Shown here piece by piece: positions 22,532 through 32,229 of a stretch of DNA of 64,000 bases. Both the position numbers and the translations under genes were made by a program. The notes below the pieces were generated by a model. That model was not told the origin of the DNA, made no database searches, and worked only from the letters and a program-made list of their open reading frames with translations. This DNA comes from Adiantum capillus-veneris (taxonomy: Eukaryota > Streptophyta > Polypodiopsida > Polypodiales > Pteridaceae). Every line of letters starts with the position of its first letter. Position 1 is the stretch's first letter. The stretch is from contig CM043959.1 of NCBI GenBank assembly GCA_014529385.2, positions 86,461,529 through 86,525,528 of the forward strand. The letters run 5' to 3'.

Positions 22532-24767
22532 ATGAGCATTACTCGGGATGCATTTAAGTTACAACAAATTTGTGACAAGCTTATGGCTGCACATAACAGG
22601 CAAAAGAAAATCAAGACAATAGCAATCACGGACCCTATCTCCAAACCATGTAAACACATCAACTGTTCAAAGAACGAAATAGACCTTACTTACATAGGTG
22701 AGCTAAAGAAACATAAGTTACATTTAGGAGTATAGTTGGGTTCTGGGATATGACAGCGATAATATACAGTGAGGTTTGCTTGGATACCTGTCACCCATTT
22801 AGTACGAATTAGTTCTAATTAATTGTATTGGTGGTTGGTTGGTAGGTAAAGATCCTCGCTCTCATCTGATAGGAGTTCCGGCTAAAACTCCTACTTTATC
22901 ATGTATCAAAGTATCTTGTGATGGATTGTTTTTGTATCAAGGAAGTCTCCAGGCTTCTTTCAAGAAATGGATCTTTACACAATATGTTTTTCAAACAGTA
23001 TCTAATTCTCTCAATATATGATTATGAATGATGGGATTTTGAATTCAAACACACACAAATTTTCCCAGGATCGGGTATCCATCATATACTGAAAAAACTT
23101 AGTATTGGTATGGAAATAATTTAATCATTAATGTTATGCTTAATACTTATATGGTGATTGATCCAAGCTTTTTGGATTCCATCCCTCACTCGTTTGGGGT
23201 ATGGAGTAGAAGAAGACATTCCCATTCCTTGTTTCAAAGGTGTAGAATTTCACAAAAAACTACTTGATTTTGAGAAACAAGCTATGGGTACCCACTCTAT
23301 CTCAGTTTTGAACACAGTCTCTATCAATGGACTAGCTCTCTTTGCTTATTCTTTCTAGGAAAGAAAATAAAATCTTTTAGAGACATTTGGTGCCTTCCTA
23401 GCCAAACTATCCATTATGATGCACAAGATAGGTCGGATCTTGATTTTTATTTCACTTCTTTACCCACTATTGTGAACAAATTGTATTTCATCAATAACCT
23501 CTCAACTGCCCCTATTGAAATTAAGCATCCCAAAAGGGTTATTAATCCTCTTCTATATCTAGAACTTCTTGAAGAAGAAGAGAAGGTAGCCCTCAGCTTT
23601 TTATCAAATACTAATAATACACCCCCAGAAAGAGCAGTTTCTAAACTTTTTTCAGAAGTAATCCCTCTTCTACCACCCAGACAAGTTGAATTGGATGCTA
23701 TTCAACTTGAACCCAAGCTCTAGCATTATGAAATATTGAACCACCGAGCACCATTTACTGTTTCCTCTCTAGGTTTTCTTTGCAGCGTTCCCATGGATAT
23801 TGTCGACGAACAATGTAAAACCCTAGCCCTACATTTCAAACATCTCTTATCAGAGGATGTTCTCTTTGAGCTTAAGCAGATCAAAATGTATGATGTGGAC
23901 GGTAAACAATGTCCCAGATCTTCAATCATCGCTTGCACCAAATGACTCTCTTATGGATAGAGCAAAAGATCAAAAACGGTTTCTAAGGAACTGTTGGAAC
24001 TCTTATAGGCCTTTCCTCAAATGCCAATGCAAAAGGGTCGACCCAAATTCAAGTTGTGCTTCTTCAGTCATTTGGTTTGACCAACTTTTGTGGTATGTGT
24101 TCCAAAATTTACCAAGGGTCTTTCAATTTTCATCAGGGCCAGCACCACAAGTCTATGCGTTTATAGCATGGGTAGCCATATTTCCTACAGAATTAAGGCA
24201 TATAGTGATCATTTTTTATCATTTCCATGAGCACATGCTAGAAGCAGCTAAAGGGCTAGTCCTATACACACCATGGACTCCACTTCTTCAAAAGCTACAC
24301 AATACACCAGTATCTAACACAATCGAAACCTTACTCAAACCTCCAAAGGTAAGGAGCAACTGAAGAAGATTACACACACACCAAGTTGTATGGCATCTAG
24401 AAGTAAGAAACCAAGGTAGTTCAGAGGATCTGAAGACTACGGAGATACTCCTAAAGTAGTTGAATACTCAAATTTTGAAGACCATGTATGCTCACTTACT
24501 ATGAGAAATAATGGTTTGCTGCATTTTGAACGCAATGCTAGGACACATGGGAGATTTATTCACATTTTTTTTTATAACAGATTTATGGACTTTATCGACC
24601 CTAAAGTGCTTTTTCAAACTATAATAAATGATTTCCACATTAACAAAGACTTGCCTAAAATACGTGCTTATTTTGGCTGGAAATATAAAAAGAACCTTAA
24701 TCATACTCTGTACAAACCAGCTTCAGTTTTTGCTGAAGAGTTTGATGAAGTACAAGAATGTGGATGA
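22532..24767 (+). pseudogene. N-terminal extension of Penelope-like copy A, degraded
   Basis: Successive short frames run in one direction: 22532-22735, 22839-23021, 23158-23358, 23472-23723, 23857-24363 and 24501-24767. They are separated by stops and frameshifts. The last has a regular, charged and aromatic composition (FMDFIDPKVLFQTIINDFH). Only the first part is preserved in copy B (45720-45892). No catalytic domain is recognised. Long N-terminal parts before the reverse transcriptase are known in endonuclease-lacking Penelope-like elements, but assignment here is by position only. Confidence 0.4.
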
Positions 24768-24769
24768 CT

Positions 24770-26433
24770 AACTCATAAACGATATTCTAATTTTCTAGTA
24801 GACTTTGAACCCTTCGGAAAACATGTAATCACCACAGACTATAACATAGCTAGACACAAATTATTTAAAGAATTTATAAAAAAAGGATTAAATCACATCC
24901 CTTTAGTGCCTGCTAACGTTGTCTCAATAATAAAAGGACTTAGCAAAGCTTAAAAATCTGTGTACCCTTTTAGGGTGTGAGGACAGTAAATCACATCATA
25001 ACTACATCCAAAGTTCCATTAATGAGACCTTTTCCCAAAAATTTCATCTTCACAGATGAAACCAAACCCCTTGGTATAAAAAAAACGGACTTAATGAATG
25101 AAATTCAATATGTTCTACATTACTTGTTTATCTGTAAGCAACTCATTCAACTAGCAGCACAAAGAAGATTGGAATCTCTTGAGTTCCGTCTTCTCCCCTC
25201 AAATGAAGAAGAAATTTGTCAAGCCATAAGTTCTTATACTCAAGAAATTGGGCTAGAAAACCCAACAAATTTCTCTCTCCCATATCTTATGGGAAATTTT
25301 AAAATTCACAAAATAGAATTTAGATGGATCACCAATGCACACAAATGCATATTTACTTCTAGTACAACTTTGATCACTAAATTACTGAAGGGACTATTAC
25401 ATGGATTTATTGAATACACCAAAATCATTCATAAGAAATTACACACCTTTTCTGTGACATAGACCAATGGGTATTGGATGATCAATAATCAATATGATTT
25501 CTTGATTAATCTACCAAAACAAATCACAAACGTATACTCGTTTGACATAACATCTTGTTATGAGGCTATTCCTCATAAAGGCACACATAGACTTCTTGAG
25601 GTACTTCTCAACATTGTTAAACTCATTAAAACTATAAGATATCATGGGTTTAAGAAACACCAGAAACAGATTGTGCTTACAAAAAAAAGAAATGCGAGGT
25701 GGTTTGGACATATGAGTATTTGCACAATATTAATGAGTTTGTGCTAGACAATTGTTTTACAAAATTAGGAAAACAAATTTATCGCCAAGAAAAAGGTATA
25801 CTAATGGGATATAATTGCTTCCCATTATAGTGTAATTTATACTTGGTATGGTTTGAAATTGAATACATAAAAAAGATATCTCGCCTTAAATGATATGATA
25901 TAATGAAAGCATTTCTGTGTTCTTGGAGATATATGGATGATTTATTGTTTGCCAATAACCCCTTTGTTTCACAATATCTTGAACACAAAAAACCCTTGTC
26001 CCATGAGGACCCCTTTACAATTTATCCATCAGATATTATTGGGATCAAACCCACACACAATGAAAACAAGTTCACATATTTAAATACACATATCCAATTA
26101 TGTGAACCAATTAAGGGGGAGTATGTTACATACACCCCTTGGAAAAAATACAAACTACCATGTCCCAATGTTTCATTTATCCATGCAGCCAGTAATCGGC
26201 CAAGAAAGATGGCATATAATGTGTGCATATCACAAGTACTTCCCATATTATACAATGCATCCCAAGAATCATATGCTGTTACAGATTTAAATAAACTCGT
26301 ATCTATGTTTGTAAAGAATGGTTTTACAAAGGAACATATTATTACATGTATTACCAAATTCATTGAAGTAAACAAGTTTCCTGGCATTAGATATAGCATC
26401 AACACCTTAAAACACAGAATTGGTCAAGGATAG
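24770..26433 (+). pseudogene. Penelope-like reverse transcriptase, copy A
   Basis: Frames at 24977-25462, 25478-25747 and 25903-26433 line up with the order of a Penelope-type reverse transcriptase. There is a conserved FKIHK block (near 25295), corresponding to the PKIHK block of Penelope elements. Motif A is SFDITSCYEAIPH (near 25540), and a GILMGYN block lies near 25800. The catalytic box is RYMDDLLF (25927-25947). A thumb-like region follows with FTYLNTHI and FIHAASNRPRKMAYN. The two aspartates of YMDD are present. At least three stops or frameshifts separate the parts. TAG 26431-26433 ends the frame. Confidence 0.6.
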
Positions 26434-26468
26434 GTTCACTTGGTGGCCTATCCTCCACCAAGTGTACC
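26428..26468 (+). other. Interleaved inverted repeats over the stop codon (copy A)
   Basis: GGATAGG (26428-26434) pairs with CCTATCC (26447-26453). CACTTGGTGG (26437-26446) pairs with CCACCAAGTG (26455-26464). The order a-b-a'-b' gives either a compact pseudoknot or two mutually exclusive hairpins. TAG of GGATAG is the stop codon. The same design is in copy B. Confidence 0.75.
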
Positions 26469-26491
26469 TTTCCTCAGGGATGGGGGAGGGC

Positions 26492-26546
26492 CACACACAC
26501 ACACACACACACACAATGTATATGACACAAATGCCACACTTAATCG

Positions 26547-26615
<69 letters not shown>

Positions 26616-26657
26616 ACAAGATATATATGACACATACACCACAACGTATCTGATGTT

Positions 26658-26690
<33 letters not shown>
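26492..26690 (+). repeat. (CA)n and (CT)n microsatellite cluster
   Basis: (CA)n at 26492-26515, (CT)n at 26551-26590, (CA)n at 26591-26618 and (CA)n at 26661-26689. The first directly follows the 3' end of the Penelope-like element. Open frames across it (SLSLSL, HTHTHT) are not genes. Confidence 0.95.
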
Positions 26691-26691
<1 letters not shown>

Positions 26692-27165
26692 TGTGACATA
26701 CATACCATTGACATAACCACTAGGTAAATATTAGCATTTGGATGAACATTCTTCTAAACATATCTCATAATTAAAAAATACAAATAATGAAAAATAAACA
26801 CCATTCTTCCAGAAATGTACTAATGTTTTGCCTTGGACTAGGCAACTACGTCACTAAGGGATGAATGATGGAAGAGAAACGAAAGCTTACTACAAGCCAA
26901 TCTCAATGGTTTTGTTTAAAAAATAACGCCATATGGCTTTCTTGTAATAAATTCCAAGATACAGCTTTGCCCTTAGGTTTTGAAACTCATCAAAAGAGAG
27001 TGTCAATTTTTTGAAAGCTTTTCATTTGGAGCTTTCTCACATAGTTTAGGTCTTCCTAAGTTGCATGCTCAAACTAGAGTGTTCACTTAGATGTTTCTAA
27101 GTTTTATCTATCTTAGTAAGTTTTAGTGTTATTAAAAAAAATACAACCCTAACAAGAACTTCTAG
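26690..27165. other. Non-coding, no recognisable feature
   Basis: AT-rich spacer between the Penelope-like element and the MULE/SWIM gene. I see no gene, repeat or structured element in it. Confidence 0.5.
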
Positions 27166-27460
27166 GTGTGTCATCTTGTAGAGAAACCCTACCAGCTAAC
27201 AACCATTAGTATCTATTTTTGCACATGTCAAAGTTTAAATACTCAAAACAAGTTTGCACATGCTACAAGCACTACCATCATTTCAAATATAGATTCGCCA
27301 AAAGCAATAATATTTAGGGTCCAAATAGAACAAGGAAAAAATCATGCCATCGAGGAGATTGTTTTACTGGGAAATTCCAAAATGGAGCCTCACAAAGTGT
27401 ACGATCTCCCACCAAAATGTCAAAACAAATTGTGCAAACTACTGGGCATTTCTATCTTCT
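27166..27460 (+). other. Unassigned open frame, possible exon
   Basis: An open plus-strand frame with coding-like composition in its second half (KMEPHKVYDLPPKCQNKLCK). It lies just beyond the stop of the minus-strand MULE/SWIM gene. It could be a displaced 5' exon of the plus-strand methyltransferase-like gene, whose own 5' end is missing at 39229. No splice junction can be proved. Confidence 0.25.
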
Positions 27461-28806
27461 CTACTTCTTTGAAGGCGTATACCGTCGGGGCTGATTCAAG
27501 ATGAAAGTGAGATCTCTTTCACGTAGTGTTGGTTGATGTATAATCATATGTTGCTTACCATCCAACCCAAGAATCTGTGTGTAGACAAAGTATAAATGCT
27601 TACAAGCTATGTAATATTTTGTTGCTTTCTCTCGTCCTTGAAAATCAGGGCATGTACAATAGGGCTCCATAGCCACATGCACATCATATACATCTTGCGT
27701 TAATATCTTGAACACGGCATGACGATCAGGCACCATAATTATCTCTTGTACAAAACAAGCTTCCATACATGCTCCTATTTCCATGCGCTTATTTGCCTCC
27801 TTAGAGACACCGGACCTCCAATTTTTATTGTGCTTGCTAGAGCTTCCCATTGTCTCCCCTTTCTTGAAAACCTTTGGAGAAGGAGCTCTAATAAAAAAAC
27901 CTGCCCCTAGCAAACCAGCATACTCCTCCTTTGATACACTTGTTCCACTCTCTACTAGCCAAGTTGTTGGCCTTTCCGGTGGTGACAATACTTGTTTGGC
28001 CACAACTTCAGTGTGCTGCACATCATGGCCACAAAACCACATCCATTGGTGTTGCCTCTGGTCTTTGTAAGTTCTCTCTCCCCAAAAGCACGGGGCCACA
28101 AGTCCTGGAGACCTACTTTGCATGACATTCTCACATCTTCTCCCTTCAAGCACACCAAAGCACTTACGAGAGACATTTTGAGGCATTCGTCTGATTGCCC
28201 AATGACCCCTTGGCACAGCAATCTCAAAATCACATATAGCATATTCACTAATAGAGGGTGCGGTGTCATCTCTTATGTCATTATCTGCATGAATCTCCTC
28301 ATCTGCGGAATCTGCAGTCACATCAAATTTATGTCCCTCTTTCTTCATGTCCGTATCAAACAAAATCTTTCGTGGTCGTCCGTGCTCTTTTCGTTGTCTA
28401 GACTCCATCACATAACCAGGCTTATGAGAAGCTGTTTCTGCAAACCCTCTTGCCTTATTTCTTTGCACGGTTTCCCTGTCTCCATGCAATAAAGGTTGCC
28501 CATAAAATGGTGTGCCTGCGACTGCTCCTTGGAGAGCATGTGCCAGTGCAAGTGGGCTGAGAGTTTTCTCTTTATTTCTTGATCTCTCTAGATACGTTTG
28601 CATATCCGGACCAAGCCCTATGTATCTACCAGTCAGATAGCCATGTTGCTTTGTGCATTGAATGTAAGCATTGATGACATCAGTGACACATGCATCATAC
28701 AAGAAATTTTTTTGCTACCCCCTTCACCAGCAAGCCAAGATGCATGAATGGTCTCTGACAAATTGGTACTAGGAATTTGAGCTTTTTCCCAAGGACTCAT
28801 AGATAT
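27461..28806 (-). pseudogene. MULE/SWIM gene, last exon with SWIM zinc finger
   Basis: Final exon, carrying a basic stretch (RKEHGRPRK), an acidic region, and near its end a SWIM zinc finger: CTCPDF...YIACKHLYF, the C-x-C-x(n)-C-x-H pattern found in MuDR-type transposases and their domesticated relatives. Acceptor AG is at 28807-28808. A run of seven T on the plus strand (28707-28713) marks a frameshift, since the reading before it (HASWLAGEGG) and after it (LYDACVTDVINAY) are in different frames. One more base, or two fewer, would join them. This could be a real lesion or a homopolymer error. The stop lies at 27461-27463. Confidence 0.75.
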
Positions 28807-28888
28807 CTGCATTCCACCAACACAAAACTTTGAATCAGTGAAACAAGAAATAGAGAACGTCAAAGTTAGGCTCATCATTGTATCATAC

Positions 28889-29363
28889 TTCATTGTGTAG
28901 GCTACCCCAATGAGATATCCTTGTCTCCCACCACTTGAACCATTTCTCCAGTGACTTGATATTCTCACTTGCAACATTATTTGACCACCATCTTCTAATT
29001 GCTTCTGCTTGCTTCATTGCCAGACCCATTGTCCTTGATTTGCGCCAAGTCTCACACATGTCTTTGTGGATACTAAACTTTTCTTTGGCTATATATTTTT
29101 TAGTATGTTTCTGTAGACTTTTCTCCCAATGGAAGAGACAGGACCTTTCCCTTCCAATCATGATGTTATTTGGCCCTCCATTGAAAATTGTACGCACGGC
29201 AGCCCAATTTGCTCCAGCCTCATCAGCCATAAAGCCTGCAAAGTCTGCTGATGGATAACCTTCTTGAGCCAAAACATCATTAAGAGATCTCCAAAACAAG
29301 ACTTGTGTTTCTGTATCCTCCTCTTTGGTGTCACAAACCGCTATAACCATCAATCCCTTCAAA
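28889..29363 (-). CDS. MULE/SWIM gene, exon with transposase core
   Basis: An exon bounded by AG (29364-29365) and GT (28887-28888). The phase is preserved on both sides. It carries the second half of the MULE transposase core: FMADEAGANWAAVR with the second catalytic-type aspartate, then CLFHWEKSLQ, the C-x2-H that follows in MULE proteins. The intron to the next exon is 82 bp (28807-28888). Confidence 0.75.
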
Positions 29364-29444
29364 CTAAAGAAAATAACAAATCAAAGCCACAACAAGTATG
29401 CAAATGATGCAATGACAAAGTGCTGCAAACCATTAAAAAATTAC

Positions 29445-29759
29445 CTTGCATCATAGACAGAGCATGACATAGTTGCCCATCCATCTATTCTGTGTGTGTG
29501 ATCAAAATGCACCCAAGAAGCACTCAAATCTCCATTTCCTCCTCGACGCATGCGATTGACAAGGTCTATACCAGACCCTGGACCTTTTGTTGACATCTTA
29601 AAGATGTAGCACTTATCATTTGGGCCACCTTGTCCAGGGAAACGACTCCCATGAAAGTAAGGAAAGTGACATTTTTTCTTCAAAACCATGATGTGGTCAA
29701 ACCCATCCCCAACAATCGAGTATTGTTGTCTTTTCTCAGTAGCTACCATTATCTTAAAT
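29445..29759 (-). CDS. MULE/SWIM gene, exon
   Basis: Bounded by AG at 29760-29761 and GT at 29443-29444, in phase with its neighbours. It includes SWVHFDHTHRIDGWATMS, the region holding the first conserved aspartate of the MULE core. The exon before it ends in a split arginine codon completed here. Confidence 0.72.
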
Positions 29760-29828
29760 CTATACAAAACAAGTCAAAAATTGAAATAACCTTATTGCAC
29801 TGAAAAATCTAAATGTCAAATGTTTTAC

Positions 29829-30008
29829 CTTTGATTCTGAACCAGTGGAATCATTTCTTCCAATATATTTGAGAGCTCTGACTCCCCCATTTTTAGTTCA
29901 TCTGAACCAACAATAGCGTCAACCAATAATTGTATGGCGATAATCATCTGAAGTCTTCTTGGTCCACTGCTTCTATCCACCTTCAAGACACTTGCAACCA
30001 TCTTCCGT
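29829..30008 (-). CDS. MULE/SWIM gene, 3' part of the exon split by a retroelement
   Basis: Reads KMVASVLKVDRSSGPRRL and onward to a GT donor at 29827-29828. The exon starts abruptly at the LTR edge (30009). Its 5' part lies 8.7 kb away at 38749. Joining across the element through the CCGT duplication keeps the frame, so the split is due to the insertion. Confidence 0.75.
30005..30008. repeat. Target-site duplication CCGT (left)
   Basis: CCGT here and at 38749-38752 flank the Tat-like element. Only four bases match, although Ty3 elements usually duplicate five. Confidence 0.7.
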
Positions 30009-31157
30009 TGTGAGCGGGATGAAAACACACACAGCGCCTCTATAACGACCCGTCACACACTCTTGGGAAGATACACACACACACTATGGGGCACCACTCG
30101 GCTTAGACAACACACCTGGCCGAGACAGGGAACACACCTCTGGAGTGAGAGGAGAGAGACTATCCACTTGCCCACTCCACACAGACACACACACACACAC
30201 ACACACACACACCCCCAAAAAACTCAGCTCAAAAGAGGAGAATTTCTGATGTTTAGATACAATTGAGCTTGGGCCAACACCAATGGGGCAAATAGCTCAC
30301 ACACTATGGGTGAAAGAAGCCAGATACAATCACAAACTGGAGCAGAAACTTCGCTCATAGGAGGAACTTACACAGAAAACAGCAGAAAAAGAGTGAGGAA
30401 TTTGGCAAAATGGACAGCGCCATCGCGTCCGGAACGGCCCAAAACCCAGTCTACAATGTCAAAGTGCTCAAATCCGACCTCGGATGAGCAGTTTACGGCC
30501 AAAACAGGCTCCAAAATGGGCAAAAACACACCTGCGGCTGTTCCTCCTCTCTTCTCCACGTTTTTTCTGGTCTTCTCTCTCTTTTTTCAGTTCCCACACT
30601 TAGCTTTATTAGTTGGGCACCCTTGGCCTTTTAGATGACCTCAAACGGACCCCGAACAGGCCAAAAACTGACCTCGCAGTGCATAGTTGTCACCTTTTTG
30701 CATCATTCGCACACCTGGCACTCAGCTTTTTTCCAATAATGCATCTCGCCACCACGTGAAGTGGCCCCAAAAAGTGGTCCTAATGATGACCTTTCTGCAT
30801 AACTCTCACAAGAAAACACCCACGTTGTGTCCGTCCTCATCTGCGTGCAAATATTGACCTCGTTCGCCCTCCTGACGCCACTAGATGCCATCTGACGCAC
30901 CTGCTGACCTCACGTCGTCGGCCCGCGGATAGCTTCCTCGAGAAGTTTTACGCGCTACCAACTCCTCCTTATTGTAGAAAAAACACACTGGTACTGGTAA
31001 TAGTGAAAATCGATGCACTATGTACATGCTGTCCTACCTGTACACATGTGGGCCCCACGTAACCACCTGGCTCTGGAAAATGGGCAATACTTTATTTGAT
31101 GCACCATGCATGGGTATGTACATATGCGTAATCCCTTGCTCCAAAAAACTCCTGACA
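30009..31157 (-). repeat. 3' LTR of young Tat-like Ty3 element
   Basis: 1149 bp, minus strand TGTCAGGAG...CTCACA. It differs from 37606-38748 by only about three substitutions and a few one-base or (CA)n length changes. It contains a (CA)n at about 30183-30211. Confidence 0.92.
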
Positions 31158-32229
31158 TAATTTGCCCATCCCCTAGCCTGCTAGATCATTCATGATCAGC
31201 AGCAGCAAAGAGAGATATGAGACTCGCCGCATCACAAGTCTCCTCATCCTTCACCAACATTTCTTGCTCCACCGACAACTCATCTTGTTCCACCATCATC
31301 AATCTAGCATGATACAATTTAAGACGCAATCCATTTACCCTTGACTTATGTAGAACACCATCCAGGTTAGCCAGCTGATATGTGCCATTTGGAAAACACT
31401 CTACTACCTTGAAAGGGCCTTCCCACTTAATTTGAAACTTCTTTTGGAAGGTGTTGTCCAGCTTACTGTTGTAGCGCAAAACCAAGTCATGTTGCTTGAT
31501 ACCCTTACTTTTGACCTTTTCATTTAGCTTTGTCAAAGCCTTATCCTGCCTCTGCCCATAATGCTCCAAAGCGCTCATCCTATCCAACTGGACCTCTTGT
31601 AACTGCAAGAGCCTCTCTTTGAATGCATCACTAGGCGGCCCAAGCAACTTCTCTAACATCTTGACCGCAGGCAACTCTACCTCCACAGGCAATAGTGCTT
31701 CCTTTCCATACACCAAATGAAATGGAGTAAACCCTGTACCTGTCTTCACCGAAGTACGGTAAGCCCATAATGCACTAGGCAATTCCAAATCCCAATTCTT
31801 TCCTTGGTGCTCTGTCACTTTCGAAAGAATCTGTACCAACTCACCATTGAATCTTTCATTCAAGCCATTACACTGCGGGTAATAAGGAGTGGTATGCTGG
31901 TGCCTAATCTTCATCTTTGCACATAAAAAATCTAGCAGTTTAGCTCTAAAGCCAGGCCCCTTATCTGAAAGTAACTCCAGTGGCACCCCAAACTTGCAAC
32001 ATATTTCATCATACACAAATTTTGCCACATCCTTTGCAGTGATCTGTTTTACTGCTATAGCCTCTGCCCATCTAGAGAGATAGTCCACTGCCGTCAAGAT
32101 ATAGCTTTTGCCCCTGCTTGTGATAGGTAACGGGCCTATTGCATCAATCCCCCACTTTTCAAACACATCAAACGCCATAATGGTTTTTCGTAGCTCTGGC
32201 TTCAACACTCTCTTCCCAATGCTTGACAC
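31158..32229 (-). pseudogene. Tat-like integrase of the young element
   Basis: An open frame of 347 residues ends at 31186. The catalytic triad is D in WGIDAIGPLP, D in LSDKGPGF and E in GLNERFNG. C-terminal WEGPFKVVECFPNGTYQLANLDG is typical of Ty3. The His/Cys zinc region (HFALKI...HHWCRSCNRC) lies just upstream in another frame, so one base was lost or gained near 32225. A purine-rich stretch (GGGGATGGG on the minus strand, near 31165-31175) before the LTR is a candidate polypurine tract. Confidence 0.85.

Larger units (their letters stand above)
22143..26516 (+). mobile_element. Penelope-like retroelement copy A, endonuclease-lacking
   Basis: The boundaries come from comparison with a second copy. 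The 5' block (22143-22735) matches 45339-45905, and the 3' end (stop codon, paired repeats, GGGCC then (CA)n) matches 48944-49021. Inside are a long upstream region in several broken frames and a reverse transcriptase with Penelope-type features. No GIY-YIG domain follows: the frame ends at 26433 and the element ends within about 80 bp. Alternative: another divergent reverse transcriptase class. Confidence 0.6.

Noticed and set aside
22143-26516. Hammerhead ribozyme in the Penelope-like element
   Set aside because: Known Penelope-like elements may carry one, but I could not find a CTGATGA...GAAA core near either end of copy A or B.
26428-26516. GIY-YIG endonuclease after the reverse transcriptase
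   Set aside because: The frame stops at 26433 and the element ends within about 80 bp; there is no room for the domain.
26420-26727. Overlapping open frames of Ser-Leu and His-Thr repeats on both strands
   Set aside because: They are translations of (CT)n and (CA)n tracts. The same applies at 43669-43923, 46146-46376, 55687-56145 and 61192-61554.
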